DNA of 64,000 bases from NCBI RefSeq assembly GCF_029626235.1, contig NZ_JARUBO010000005.1, positions 3,318,501 through 3,382,500 on the forward strand, written 5' to 3'. Position numbers and translations under genes: made by a program. This DNA comes from Micromonospora sp. WMMD1120 (lineage in GTDB: Bacteria; Actinomycetota; Actinomycetes; Mycobacteriales; Micromonosporaceae). Positions 19,616 through 28,366 of this stretch are shown here, one piece after another. Each line of letters starts with the position of its first letter. The stretch's first letter is position 1. The notes beneath the pieces were generated by a model. The model was not told where the DNA came from. It worked only from the letters and a program-made list of their open reading frames with translations, and did not search any database.

Positions 19616-21073
19616 TCAACCGGCGAGGCCGAGCGCCTCGGCTGCCGCGCGGCCATTGGCGTGGCTCGCGCCGTAGGTGGTGACGAACGCGCGCGCACCC
19701 GTCGGGCGCCACTGGGCCGGCCAGCCCATCTCCACCACCGTCACCGGGTGCTGGGCCGCCAGAGCATCGATCAGCGCGGGGCCACCGGGCAACCGGTGCA
19801 GGTGCCGCCCGACCAGCACGATGGGCCGGTCGCCGGCCAGCCCGCGCAGCGTCGCCGGATCGGTCTCGGTGGCGATCACCCGGACCTCCTCGGACGCCCC
19901 GCCCAGGTGCGGGCCGAGGCCCCACGGCACCCGCCCCTCGGCCATCGTCGACTCGGTGTGCAACTGCACCACCAGCGGCTGCTCCAGGCCGGTCAGCAGG
20001 CCGTCCACCCGGACCGCGCGCCGCGCCGCCGCGTACCCCAGCTCGGTGTCGGCGGTGGCCGACGACCTGCCGGCGGCCCGGGTCCAGGCGGCGAGGTCGG
20101 CGGCACGGCCGGCCGCCTCCTCGACGCGCGTGACCGCGAGCCGGCCGTCGGCGAGCGCGTCGACGATCTCGGCGGCCACCCGCTCGACCAGGTCGGCGTC
20201 GACCTGCGCGCCGATGCAGAGCAGGTCGGCCCCGGCGGTCAGGGCCCGGACGGCGGCCGGGCCGACCCCGCCGGCGGCGATGGCGGCGCCCTTCATCTCC
20301 AGCGCGTCGGTGATGATGGTGCCGGTGAAGCCGTACTCGGCGCGGAGCAGGTCGACGAGGACGGCTCGGCTGAAGGTGGCCGGATCGGCGTCGGTGAGTT
20401 CCGGTACCCGGATGTGCGCGGTCATCACGGCGCGGGCCCCGGCGGCGACGATCGCCGCGAACGGCGGTAGGTCCCGCTGCCGGAGCAGGCTCAGCGGAGC
20501 ATCGACAGTGGGCAACTCGTGGTGGGAGTCGGTGACGGTGGCGCCGTGGCCGGGGAAGTGCTTCGCGCAGGCGGCCACACCGGCGGCCTGGAGGCCGGCC
20601 ACGGCCGCGGCCGAGTGGGCGGCCACCCGTACCGGGTCCGCGCCGAAGGAGCGGGTGCCGATCACCGGGTTGTCGTCGGCGGTGTTGACGTCCACGGTCG
20701 GGGCGAGGTTGACGGTGATGCCCAGCGCGGCCAGCTCGGCGCCGATCGACTGGTAGACCCGGCGGGTGAGCGCCACGTCGCCGATCGCGCCGAGGGCGGC
20801 GTTTCCGGGGTACGGGCTGCCGGTGGCGTGCGCCAGCCGGGTCACGTCGCCGCCCTCCTCGTCGATGGCGATCAGCGCGTCCGGCCGGCCCGCGCGCAGC
20901 GCCGCGGTGCTCGCCGCCACCTGCGCGGTGTCGTGCACGTTGGTGCCGAACAGGGTGTGCCCCGCCAGCCCGTCGGCCAGCAGGTCGACCGCCCAGTCCG
21001 GCGGGACCGGTCCCGGGTACGCGGCCAGCAGTGTGCCCAGCGCCAGCCGGCGCAGTCCTGGATCCAGGTCCAA
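19616..21073 (-). CDS. nagZ: Beta-N-acetylhexosaminidase (NagZ-type, GH3)
   Basis: A 485-residue protein with the short GH3 form used in cell-wall recycling. It has IDEEGGDVTRL, the Lys-His motif KHFPGHG (171-177), the NagZ loop Asp-Ser-His (182-184; the His-Asp acid/base pair) and the nucleophile Asp256 in TIITDALEMKG. It removes GlcNAc from muropeptides or N-acetylglucosaminides. The TTG at 21073 is preferred as start because a GGGGGAG site lies 7 bases upstream and homology begins there. An obvious signal peptide is not seen. It shares a divergent promoter region and palindrome with a ROK regulator, which suggests control by an amino-sugar or other sugar signal. Confidence 0.9.
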   Translation of the reverse strand: MDLDPGLRRLALGTLLAAYPGPVPPDWAVDLLADGLAGHTLFGTNVHDTAQVAASTAALRAGRPDALIAIDEEGGDVTRLAHATGSPYPGNAALGAIGDVALTRRVYQSIGAELAALGITVNLAPTVDVNTADDNPVIGTRSFGADPVRVAAHSAAAVAGLQAAGVAACAKHFPGHGATVTDSHHELPTVDAPLSLLRQRDLPPFAAIVAAGARAVMTAHIRVPELTDADPATFSRAVLVDLLRAEYGFTGTIITDALEMKGAAIAAGGVGPAAVRALTAGADLLCIGAQVDADLVERVAAEIVDALADGRLAVTRVEEAAGRAADLAAWTRAAGRSSATADTELGYAAARRAVRVDGLLTGLEQPLVVQLHTESTMAEGRVPWGLGPHLGGASEEVRVIATETDPATLRGLAGDRPIVLVGRHLHRLPGGPALIDALAAQHPVTVVEMGWPAQWRPTGARAFVTTYGASHANGRAAAEALGLAG

Positions 21074-21210
21074 CGTGATCTCCCCCTTCGGTGCCCCGCG
21101 GGTACGGAACGTCGTACCGGTTGGTGGTCTTGGCCCTGCCGGGTCGGCCGAGCGTCCCACCGTCGAGTGACCGTTACGCTACGGCTACCCGTTCGCAGGT
21201 CGGTTTACAG

Positions 21211-21227
21211 TTAGCAAAGTTTACTAA
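21211..21227. promoter_or_regulatory. Palindromic operator between nagZ and the ROK regulator gene
   Basis: TTAGCAAAGTTTACTAA is a 17-base palindrome with one asymmetric pair. It starts 16 bases before the SD/ATG region of the ROK gene and 138 bases upstream of nagZ, in an otherwise GC-rich gap. ROK repressors commonly bind such TTAGTAAA-type dyads; here it probably mediates autoregulation and nagZ control. Confidence 0.65.
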
Positions 21228-21243
21228 AATCAGAGGACGTGTC

Positions 21244-22419
21244 ATGAGTGCGACCCGGCTGCCCGGCACCCCCCGCCTGTTGCGGGCGCTCAACGACCGT
21301 GCCGCGCTGGAACTGCTCCTCGAACGCGGCCCGCTGACCCGGGCCCGGCTGGGCGAGCTGACCGGGCTGTCCAAGGTCACCGCCTCGCAACTGGTCGAGC
21401 GCCTGGAGGAGCGTGGCCTGGTCGCGCGGGTCGGCGAGCAGGCCGGCGGACGGGGGCCGAACGCCCAGCTCTACGCCGTCCGCCCGGGCAGCGCGCACGT
21501 GGTCGGCGTGGACGTCGGGCCGGACCGGGTGGTCGCCGCCTGCGCCGACATCACCGGCGCGGTGATCGGTCGGGTGGAGCAGTCCACCCGGGACACCGAC
21601 GACCCGGTGGGCGTGGTGCACAACGCCGTGGTGCAGGCCGCGAGCAGCGCCCAGGCGCAGTTGAGCAGCGTGCGACGGATCGTGCTGGGCACGCCCGGTC
21701 TGGTCGACCCCGGCACCGGCGACATCACCTTCGCCTTCAACCTGCCGCGCTGGCACAGTGGGCTGCTCGCCGCGTTGCGGGACGACCTGCACACGCCCGT
21801 CGTCTTCGAGAACGACGTGAACCTGGCCGCGGTGGCCGAGGCGCAGTCCGGCGCCGCACAGGGGTTGACGGACTTCGTGCTGGTCTGGGTCGGCGCCGGT
21901 GTCGGTCTGGCGATCATGCTGGGCGGTCGGCTGCACCACGGCAGCAGTGGCGCGGCGGGCGAGATCGGTTACCTGCCGGTGCCCGGCGTGCCCATCCCGC
22001 GCGACGTCTCCCGTCGCGCCAAGCCCGCCTTCCAGCAGCTGATCGGCGCGGACTCGGTGCGGGCGGTGGCCCGGGAGCACGGCTACCCGGACGCCGACGC
22101 CGCCGAGGCGGTCCGTGCGGCTGTCGCGGCCGGGGCGGACGGTGGGCCGATGCTCGACGAGTTGGCCCGCCGGCTCGCCCTCGGTGTGGCCAGCACCTGC
22201 GTGGTGCTCGACCCGCCGCTGGTGGTGCTGGCCGGCGAGGTGGGACAGGCCGGCGGCGCCGCGCTCGCCGACCGGGTGCAGCAGGAGGTGTCCGCGATCA
22301 CCCTGGTCCAGCCCCGGGTGGTGACGACCGGGCTGACCGAGGAGCCGATCCTGCACGGGGCGCTGCGCACCGCGCTCGACGCCGTCCGCGACGAGGTCTT
22401 CGGCTCCACCGTCGGCTGA
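21244..22419 (+). CDS. ROK-family transcriptional regulator
   Basis: A 391-residue protein with an N-terminal winged helix (PLTRARLGELTGLSKVTASQLVERLEERGLV, about residues 32-62) and a C-terminal ROK sugar-kinase-like domain: VVGVDVGPDRVVAACADITG, IVLGTPGLVDPGTGDITFAFNLPRW, VFENDVNLAAVAEAQ and AGEIGYLPV. The Cys-rich zinc motif of many ROK proteins is absent: the usual CxCGxxGC position reads GVPIPRDVSRRAK. The ATG at 21244 follows AGAGGA. It lies divergent to nagZ with a shared palindrome and likely senses a sugar or amino sugar. Confidence 0.9.
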   Translation: MSATRLPGTPRLLRALNDRAALELLLERGPLTRARLGELTGLSKVTASQLVERLEERGLVARVGEQAGGRGPNAQLYAVRPGSAHVVGVDVGPDRVVAACADITGAVIGRVEQSTRDTDDPVGVVHNAVVQAASSAQAQLSSVRRIVLGTPGLVDPGTGDITFAFNLPRWHSGLLAALRDDLHTPVVFENDVNLAAVAEAQSGAAQGLTDFVLVWVGAGVGLAIMLGGRLHHGSSGAAGEIGYLPVPGVPIPRDVSRRAKPAFQQLIGADSVRAVAREHGYPDADAAEAVRAAVAAGADGGPMLDELARRLALGVASTCVVLDPPLVVLAGEVGQAGGAALADRVQQEVSAITLVQPRVVTTGLTEEPILHGALRTALDAVRDEVFGSTVG

Positions 22420-22500
22420 GCCCGCTGCGGCGGTCATGCGAAGAAATATTTCACCGCTCGGCCGTGCGCTGCAAGCTGTTGCCGTCGACGGGCCGGCCGG

Positions 22501-22537
22501 GGTTCGCCGGTCGCCCGGACGGGGCGACCGGCGAACC
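22501..22537. terminator. Bidirectional hairpin terminator
   Basis: A perfect 16-base stem (22501-22516 with 22522-22537) and 5-base loop lie between the ends of the convergent ROK and ABC permease genes. Confidence 0.85.
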
Positions 22538-22542
22538 GCGAC

Positions 22543-23556
22543 TCAGATCAGATCCCGGCGACGGAAGGCGGCGAACGCCGCCACCGTCAGCGCGCCGGTG
22601 AGGGCGAGCAGCACCAGCAGCGACGGCCCCCAGGTGAGGGCGTAGAAGCCGGCGCAGTCGCTGGCGCCGCTGCCGGTGCAGATCCGGCCGTCGAAGAATT
22701 CCGTCCTACCGCTGAGCCACGTCGCGATGTGGCTGGAGAGCATGAACCGGTCCGGCCGCGCGGCGTCGACGATCTCCAACACCAGACGGCCGCCCAACTC
22801 CCAGAGCACCGCGTACGCCGCCGCCGCCCCCAGCGCCGCCGCGGTGTGCCGGCCCAGCGTGGCGATCGCGAAGCCCACCGCCGAGGCCATCAGCACCAGC
22901 ACCAGACCGCGGCCGTGCACCGCGCCGAGAGAGCGCCAGAACTCGCCGTCCAGCCGGCCCGGCAAGCCGGCGGTCTGCCCGATCGTCCAGAACGTCGCCA
23001 GGTAGGCCAGCGACGCCAGCACCGAGAGAGCCAGCACCGCCGCGAGCAGGGTGCCCAGCTTGGCCGTGAGGACCGCCAACCGGCGCGGTCGCCAGAGCAG
23101 CAGGTTCACCACGCCGCCGGAGTTCAGGTCCGCGCCGATGTAGGACGCGCCGACCAGGAAACCGAACAGCGCCAGGAACGCGATGAGGAAGTAGAGCAGC
23201 GGCCGCGCCTGCCCGGCGAAGCTGAAGACACCCGGCAGGAAGTCGGCCGCGACCGGCAGCCGATCCTGCCGGATCGGGTCGATCGACGCGCACTCCTCGG
23301 GGAAGTAGTTCCCCATCTCGCTCTGCGGAAGCGTGCCGTTCTGGCGGGCCAGACACTGCTGGTAGGCGAGTTCCATACCCTGCCGCGACTCGGCCGCCTG
23401 TGCGCGCGCCGCGTTCATCTCCTCGGCGGTCGGCCGGTGTGAGCCGGCGAGCGTCGTCGCCGCCGTGACGGCGAACGCCGCCACCAGCAGGACGACCATG
23501 AGTTGTACGAAGCGACGCGCGGACAGTCGCTCCACCTCGGCACGTACCAGATTCAC
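22543..23556 (-). CDS. ABC-2 type transporter permease
   Basis: A 337-residue membrane protein with six hydrophobic segments. There is a large external loop (about 45-110, with Cys residues) after the first helix, a pattern of ABC-2 permeases such as those of the NatB/bcrB type. The second helix block includes LLYFLIAFLALFGFLVGASYIGADLNSGGVVNLLLWRPRR, the typical ADxxxGxxxxLLxxPxxR motif. Its ATG overlaps the stop of the ATPase gene by 4 bases (23553-23556), so the two are translationally coupled and form one exporter. The substrate is unknown. Confidence 0.88.
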   Translation of the reverse strand: MNLVRAEVERLSARRFVQLMVVLLVAAFAVTAATTLAGSHRPTAEEMNAARAQAAESRQGMELAYQQCLARQNGTLPQSEMGNYFPEECASIDPIRQDRLPVAADFLPGVFSFAGQARPLLYFLIAFLALFGFLVGASYIGADLNSGGVVNLLLWRPRRLAVLTAKLGTLLAAVLALSVLASLAYLATFWTIGQTAGLPGRLDGEFWRSLGAVHGRGLVLVLMASAVGFAIATLGRHTAAALGAAAAYAVLWELGGRLVLEIVDAARPDRFMLSSHIATWLSGRTEFFDGRICTGSGASDCAGFYALTWGPSLLVLLALTGALTVAAFAAFRRRDLI

Positions 23557-24560
23557 GCGTCCACACCCCGATCGAGTTCGATGACCGCATCGTCGGCGCC
23601 GGCGTACGACCGCGCCGAGTCGTCGACCTGCCGGGGCACCGACGGGTCCGCCTGCGCGCCGGTCAGTTCGAGGAAGACGCTCTCCAGGTCCGGCCGGAGC
23701 GGCGTCAGCTCACCCACCCACAGCCCCTGCTCGCCGAGCACCCGGCTGACCACCGTCGGATCGCCCACCCCGCTCACCACCAACGCGTCACCGTCGACGA
23801 CAGCCGTCAACCGGGCGGCTTCCAGCAGTTCGACGGCGCGTTCCGGCTCGGCCACCCGCACCAGGAACTCGTGCCGGTCGTGGCCCGCCAGCACCTCGTC
23901 CACCCGGCCGAAGGCCACCCGCCGCCCGCGCGAGATGATCGTGACGTGGTCGCAGATCAGTTGGATCTCGGCCAGGATGTGACTGGACACCAGGACGGTG
24001 ACCCCGTTCGCCGCGAGCGACAGCATCAGGTCCCGCATCTCGCGGATGCCCGCCGGGTCCAGCCCGTTGGCCGGCTCGTCGAGGATCAGCAGCCGGGGGT
24101 CCTTGAGCAGCGCCGACGCGACAGCGAGGCGCTGCTTCATGCCCAGCGAGTAGCCCTTCACCCGCTCGTCGCCGCGGTCGCGCAGGCCGACCAGCTCCAG
24201 CGACTCGTCCACCCGGGAGACCGGCACCCCACCGGCCCTGGCCAACAGGCGCAACGTGCGATGCCCGGTGAAGTTGCCGAAGAACTGTGGACTCTCGACG
24301 ATCGCGCCGACCTGGCCCGCCACCCGGGGCAGCAGCTCCGGCGACGGTTCGCCGAGGATCCGCATCCGTCCCGCGTCGGCGCGTACCAGCCCGAGCAGGG
24401 CCCGCAGCGTGGTGGTCTTGCCGGAGCCGTTGGGGCCGAGGAAGCCGTGCACCTGGCCCGCCTCGACCAGCAGGTCGAAGCCGTCCACCGCCACCCGCCG
24501 ACCGTCGCGAACGCTGTGGAAGGTCTTGCGCAGACCCTCGATCTCGATGACCGCGCTCAT
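23553..24560 (-). CDS. ABC exporter ATP-binding protein
   Basis: A 335-residue ATPase with Walker A GPNGSGKTT (residues 39-47), a Q-loop near VESPQFF, signature YSLGMKQRLAVASALL, Walker B LLILDEPANGLDPAG and the switch His in SSHILAEI. The C-terminal 90 residues are a regulatory extension, as found in drug/lantibiotic-type (BcrA/NatA) ATPases. It is the first gene of a two-gene operon with the ABC-2 permease. The ATG at 24560 has only a weak ribosome site. The gene is divergent from a second ATPase gene; no regulator is adjacent. Confidence 0.9.
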   Translation of the reverse strand: MSAVIEIEGLRKTFHSVRDGRRVAVDGFDLLVEAGQVHGFLGPNGSGKTTTLRALLGLVRADAGRMRILGEPSPELLPRVAGQVGAIVESPQFFGNFTGHRTLRLLARAGGVPVSRVDESLELVGLRDRGDERVKGYSLGMKQRLAVASALLKDPRLLILDEPANGLDPAGIREMRDLMLSLAANGVTVLVSSHILAEIQLICDHVTIISRGRRVAFGRVDEVLAGHDRHEFLVRVAEPERAVELLEAARLTAVVDGDALVVSGVGDPTVVSRVLGEQGLWVGELTPLRPDLESVFLELTGAQADPSVPRQVDDSARSYAGADDAVIELDRGVDA

Positions 24561-24691
24561 TTACGCGGCTCTTTGACTCGGCGGGGCATGGACCGTCCTT
24601 CGGGCTGGGTGATCAATGACACGGCGTTTCAGCCTAGGGCGGGAGTGCCGCCCATGGGGGGCGTCACCGGCCTGCGTGGTTGGATGGAGCG

Positions 24692-25534
24692 GTGACTGGT
24701 GATCTGATCCCCGGCGCTGCCGGCGCCGCGCCCGCCGCCGCCCCCGTGGACCCGGATCTGGTGGTCAGCCTGGACAGCGTCGGCGTACGCCGCTCCGGCA
24801 CCGCCCTGCTTGAGGATCTGACCTGGCGCGTCGAACTCGACGAGCGGTGGGTGGTGCTCGGCTCCAACGGCGCCGGCAAGACCACCCTGCTGAACATCGC
24901 CGCCGGCCGGCTGCACCCCACCACCGGTGTCGCGCACGTTCTCGGTGAGCGGATCGGCCGCACCGACGTCAACGAGCTGCGCACCCGCATCGGGCTCACC
25001 ACCGCCGCGATCGCCGAGCGGCTGCCCGCCGACGAGCGGGTCACCGACGTCGTGGTGACCGCCGCCTGGTCGGTGGTCGGCCGCTGGCGGGAGAACTACG
25101 ACCCTGGCGACGAGGCGCGAGCGCGGGCCCTGCTGAGCCAGCTCGGCGTCGGTGGTCTCGCCGAGCGCCGCTACGGCACCCTCTCCGAGGGCGAGCGCAA
25201 GCGGGTGCAGATCGCCCGGGCCCTGATGACCGACCCGGAGCTGCTGCTGCTCGACGAGCCCGCCGCCGGGCTGGACCTGGGCGGTCGGGAGGACCTGGTC
25301 GCCCGACTGGCCGAGCTGGCGTACGACCCGGACGCTCCGGCGATGGTGCTGGTCACCCACCACGTGGAGGAGATCCCACCGGGGTTCACCCACGCGCTGC
25401 TGCTGCGTGAGGGCGGCGTGGTCGCCCAGGGGCTGCTCGCCGACACGCTCACCGGTGACAACCTCTCCAAGACCTTCGGCCTGCCCCTGGTGGTCGAGCG
25501 GTCGGGCGACCGCTTCACCGCCCGCGCCGCCTGA
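24692..25534 (+). CDS. Orphan ABC transporter ATP-binding protein
   Basis: A 280-residue ATPase with Walker A GSNGAGKTTLL, signature TLSEGERKRVQIARALM, Walker B LLLLDEPAAGLDLGG and switch His in VTHHVEEIPPGFTHALLLREG. The last motif is that of YlmA/ModF-like ATPases rather than exporters. There is an Ala/Pro-rich N-terminal tail. No permease is next to it: ribokinase follows 24 bases later and the divergent ABC pair has its own ATPase. GTG 24692 is taken as start (GGATGGAG just before); TTG 24680 is possible. Confidence 0.88.
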   Translation: MTGDLIPGAAGAAPAAAPVDPDLVVSLDSVGVRRSGTALLEDLTWRVELDERWVVLGSNGAGKTTLLNIAAGRLHPTTGVAHVLGERIGRTDVNELRTRIGLTTAAIAERLPADERVTDVVVTAAWSVVGRWRENYDPGDEARARALLSQLGVGGLAERRYGTLSEGERKRVQIARALMTDPELLLLDEPAAGLDLGGREDLVARLAELAYDPDAPAMVLVTHHVEEIPPGFTHALLLREGGVVAQGLLADTLTGDNLSKTFGLPLVVERSGDRFTARAA

Positions 25535-25558
25535 TCGTCGCGCCGGACGGGAACGACG

Positions 25559-26455
25559 ATGCCGCAGACCCAGGTCGCCGTGGTGGGCAGCGCCAACATG
25601 GATCTGGTCGCGATGGCGCCTGCGCTGCCGAAGGTGGGCGAGACCATGCTCGGCACCGACTTCGTGATGGTCCCCGGCGGTAAGGGCGCCAACCAGGCGG
25701 TCGCCGCCGCTCGTGCCGGCGCCGCCTGCTCCTTCCTCGGCGCGATCGGCTCGGACGCCTTCGGCGTCACCCTCAGGGCGCGCATCACCGCCGCCGGTGT
25801 GGACACCGAACACCTGCGCGTGGTCTACGGCACGTCCGGCGTGGCACTGGTCATGGTCAACGCTCAGGGGGAGAACGCCATCGTGGTCACCCCCGGCGCG
25901 AACGACGCGCTCGTCGACCTGACCGAGCAGGAGTTGGCCACGGTACGCGCGGCGGACGTCCTGGTCGCCCAGTTGGAGGTCCCGGTCGAGACCGTGACGG
26001 CCGCCGCGGTGGCCGCCCGCGAGGCCGGCACCCGGGTGATCCTGAACGCCGCCCCGGCGCGGGACCTCCCGGCCGAACTGCTCGCCGCAGTGGACCTGCT
26101 CGTGGTCAACGAGGGCGAGGCCCAGACGCTCGCCGGCCGGGGTCGAGAGGAGCCCCGGGCGCTTCTCGACCTGACCCCCCGGGCCGTGCTCACTCTCGGC
26201 GGCGCGGGCGCCTGGTACGTCGACCGGGACGGCATCCAGGCGCACGTGCCGGCGGTGCCCGTCGACGTGGTCGACTCCACCGCCGCCGGCGACGCGTTCA
26301 CCGCCGCGCTGGCCGTCGGCTGGGGTGAGGGCCGTGACCTGGTCGACGCCGTGCGCTGGGCCTCGGCTGCCGGCGCCGCCTGTGTCCGCAGGCTCGGCGC
26401 GTCGGTGGCGCTCCCGCACCGCGCCGAGATCGACGAGCTGTACTCGCCCGCCTGA
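25559..26455 (+). CDS. rbsK: Ribokinase
   Basis: A 298-residue PfkB-family sugar kinase with both signatures: VPGGKGANQAVAAARAGA near the N-terminus and DSTAAGDAFTAALAVG with the catalytic Asp and anion hole near the C-terminus. The N-terminal AVVGSANMDLV and the order of motifs match RbsK, which phosphorylates D-ribose at O5 using ATP. No ribose transporter is linked here, so it may serve nucleoside salvage. It starts 24 bases after the ABC ATPase gene and is probably co-transcribed with it. Confidence 0.85.
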   Translation: MPQTQVAVVGSANMDLVAMAPALPKVGETMLGTDFVMVPGGKGANQAVAAARAGAACSFLGAIGSDAFGVTLRARITAAGVDTEHLRVVYGTSGVALVMVNAQGENAIVVTPGANDALVDLTEQELATVRAADVLVAQLEVPVETVTAAAVAAREAGTRVILNAAPARDLPAELLAAVDLLVVNEGEAQTLAGRGREEPRALLDLTPRAVLTLGGAGAWYVDRDGIQAHVPAVPVDVVDSTAAGDAFTAALAVGWGEGRDLVDAVRWASAAGAACVRRLGASVALPHRAEIDELYSPA

Positions 26456-26465
26456 CCCGCCCCGC

Positions 26466-27194
26466 TCAGCCGACGGATTCGTCGCTGATCTTCTCGCCCC
26501 GACGGCGCAGCATGCCCAGCCCGGGGATGCCGGCCACGGCGAGCTTGAGGTCGCGGGTCACGTCCAGCAGGTCGTGCAGGTCGGGGCCGACCCGGTCCAG
26601 GGTGGCCAGGATGGGCAGGATGTCGGCGGTCAGGTGCTCCTTGAGCTTGGGCAGTTCGTCGATCAGGTGGATGGCCGCGCTGATCTCCTCGTGGCTCAGC
26701 TCCCGCACGAACCTCCCGGCCATCGGCGCGGCCCGACGCAGCGCCGGCTCGTACGCCGACAGCAGCTCGGCCGCGGTGGCGGCGGCCTCCGCCGCGGTGC
26801 CCACGGTGTCGGTGGCCCGGCCGGCCACTCCGTCGGCCTTCGCGACCACCGTCGCGGCGGTCCGGGCCACCCGGTCGGCCTCGGCCACCACGACGGCGGC
26901 GGAGGCGGCCACCTCGGTGGCGGTGTCGATGGCGGTGGTCGCGGCGGCGCTGATCACGGCCACCTCACGGACCGCCGCCTCGGCGTCGGTGAGCACCTGG
27001 TCGGTCCGTTCCAGTGTGGTTTCGATCCGGTCGACCACGCCGTTGATCCGGGCCAGCAGCGCCTCCACCCCGTCCAGCACCGCGAACGCGCGGGCGGGCA
27101 CGGCGGCGAACGAGGCGGCCGAGCCGAGCGCCTGGTCGAGGGCGGAGCGGGTCAGGCCGACGACAGCGGTCGGGTTGGGGAGGGGGATCGCCAT
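26466..27194 (-). CDS. Helical, Ala-rich hypothetical protein (phasin/apolipoprotein-like)
   Basis: A 242-residue protein whose first 170 residues are a long amphipathic helix rich in Ala, Val, Thr and Asp (ISAAATTAIDTATEVAASAA), interrupted by few prolines. A conserved C-terminal region follows (HLIDELPKLKEHLTADILPILATLDRVGPDLHDLLDVTRDLKLAVAGIPG). Such proteins resemble phasins or coiled-coil membrane-surface proteins; the LDRVGPDLHDLLDV pattern is common in actinobacterial homologues of unknown role. The ATG at 27194 has little ribosome site. It is convergent with rbsK. Confidence 0.7.
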   Translation of the reverse strand: MAIPLPNPTAVVGLTRSALDQALGSAASFAAVPARAFAVLDGVEALLARINGVVDRIETTLERTDQVLTDAEAAVREVAVISAAATTAIDTATEVAASAAVVVAEADRVARTAATVVAKADGVAGRATDTVGTAAEAAATAAELLSAYEPALRRAAPMAGRFVRELSHEEISAAIHLIDELPKLKEHLTADILPILATLDRVGPDLHDLLDVTRDLKLAVAGIPGLGMLRRRGEKISDESVG

Positions 27195-27243
27195 GGGATC
27201 AAGTGTGCGTCGGCCATGCGAGAACCGCCCGACGGGCAGGTGG

Positions 27244-27726
27244 TCACCCCTCGCCGTGCTGTTCGACGGCACGCTGCACAGCCCGGTAGATCTGCCCGAA
27301 CCGCAGCGCGTCCGGGGTGCGCACCAGCAGATCCTCCCGGCCGTGGTGCTGCACCCACAGCTCGTGCACGTGGCTGCCGCGCTCGTAGGAGCGGTCCAGC
27401 CAGCCGAGCGGGATCTCCAGGAACGGGGTGAGCGCCAGCGCCCCCACCGCGCAGGCGGCGAGGATGATCAGCGCGAGCTGCCAGTTGCCGCGATCCTGTG
27501 CCGACCAGGCGAGCGAGAGGACGCAGACCACGGCGACCAGCGGCGGCAGCGAGAGCAGCAGGACCAGGACACCGCGACCCAACACCCGGCCGCGTACGGC
27601 CAGGGTTTTCTGCCCTCGGGCGTGCCAGACGAACGTCACGTCGGAGAGAGCGATCACGTGTCCGCCGGCCCGGATCGACTCGGAGGTCACCTGCACCGCG
27701 TCGTCCCGGTAATAGAGGGTCATCAC
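27244..27726 (-). CDS. DUF6232-type membrane protein (paralogue 1)
   Basis: A 160-residue protein: N-terminal beta segment (YYRDDAVQVTSESIRAGGHVIALSDVTFVWH), two membrane helices (about 52-70 and 83-104), then SYERGSHVHELWVQHHGREDLLVRTPDALRFGQIYRAVQRAVEQ. The last motif is shared almost exactly with the next gene upstream in transcription. The family fits DUF6232 (small actinobacterial membrane proteins, function unknown). TTAGGCT lies close upstream of the GTG/ATG start pair, which suggests a leaderless or nearly leaderless transcript. Confidence 0.8.
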   Translation of the reverse strand: MMTLYYRDDAVQVTSESIRAGGHVIALSDVTFVWHARGQKTLAVRGRVLGRGVLVLLLSLPPLVAVVCVLSLAWSAQDRGNWQLALIILAACAVGALALTPFLEIPLGWLDRSYERGSHVHELWVQHHGREDLLVRTPDALRFGQIYRAVQRAVEQHGEG

Positions 27727-27788
27727 TAAGCCTAACCACCGGACGGCAACCCCGCCGAGCGCGGCGAGGGGGCCGAGCGGGCTCCGCG

Positions 27789-28268
27789 CTAGCGGCGGAG
27801 GGCGGGGCGGGCCGGTTGGCTGTGCTCGACCGCGCGCTGCACCGCCCGGTAGATCTGCCCGAACCGCAGCGCGTCGCCGGTGCGCAGCAGCCGCACCGGC
27901 TGACCGCGCCAGCGGGCCCAGATCTCCAGTTGGCGGCTGCCCCGGGCGTACGAGCGGTCCAGGTGCTCGAACAGGAAGTCGGCGACCGGGCCGACGGCCA
28001 ACCCGACCAGCACCGACGCTCCGACGATGGCGATCGTCACGGTGAGTGAGCGGTGCAGCCAGACCGCCACGCCGATGCCGAGCACGGCGGCGACGAGTGG
28101 ACCGGCCATGGCGGCGCCGAGCGCGCCCCGCCCGGCGAGCACCCGCCAGGAACGGCTGCCCCGGTGGTGCCAGATCGTGGTGATGTCGGCCAGGGCGTAG
28201 GCGCGGCCGTCGACCCGGATGGTGGTGGACGTGACCTGCACCGACCTGTCGTCGTAGTACGTCATCAT
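27789..28268 (-). CDS. DUF6232-type membrane protein (paralogue 2)
   Basis: A 159-residue paralogue of the 27244-27726 product: YYDDRSVQVTSTTIRVDGRAYALADITTIWHHRG, two membrane helices, SYARGSRQLEIWARWRG and the identical GDALRFGQIYRAVQRAVEH-type C-terminal motif. ATG 28268 follows GGGAG. It lies 62 bases upstream of paralogue 1, so the pair arose by tandem duplication and is probably co-transcribed. The function is unknown. Confidence 0.8.
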   Translation of the reverse strand: MMTYYDDRSVQVTSTTIRVDGRAYALADITTIWHHRGSRSWRVLAGRGALGAAMAGPLVAAVLGIGVAVWLHRSLTVTIAIVGASVLVGLAVGPVADFLFEHLDRSYARGSRQLEIWARWRGQPVRLLRTGDALRFGQIYRAVQRAVEHSQPARPALRR

Positions 28269-28366
28269 GGCTGGACTCCCGTCCACGGCGCTGACACCAC
28301 AGTACTTACCCAAACGAGCCGGGTCGTAAGGTTGGCACGCGACTTCGACGAGGAAGTGAGGGCAGC

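Noticed and set aside
24629..26419. A 596-codon minus-strand frame over the ATPase and ribokinase genes
   Set aside because: It is a shadow of two genes with full catalytic motifs; its composition (Gly, His, Arg, Val rich) is not protein-like.
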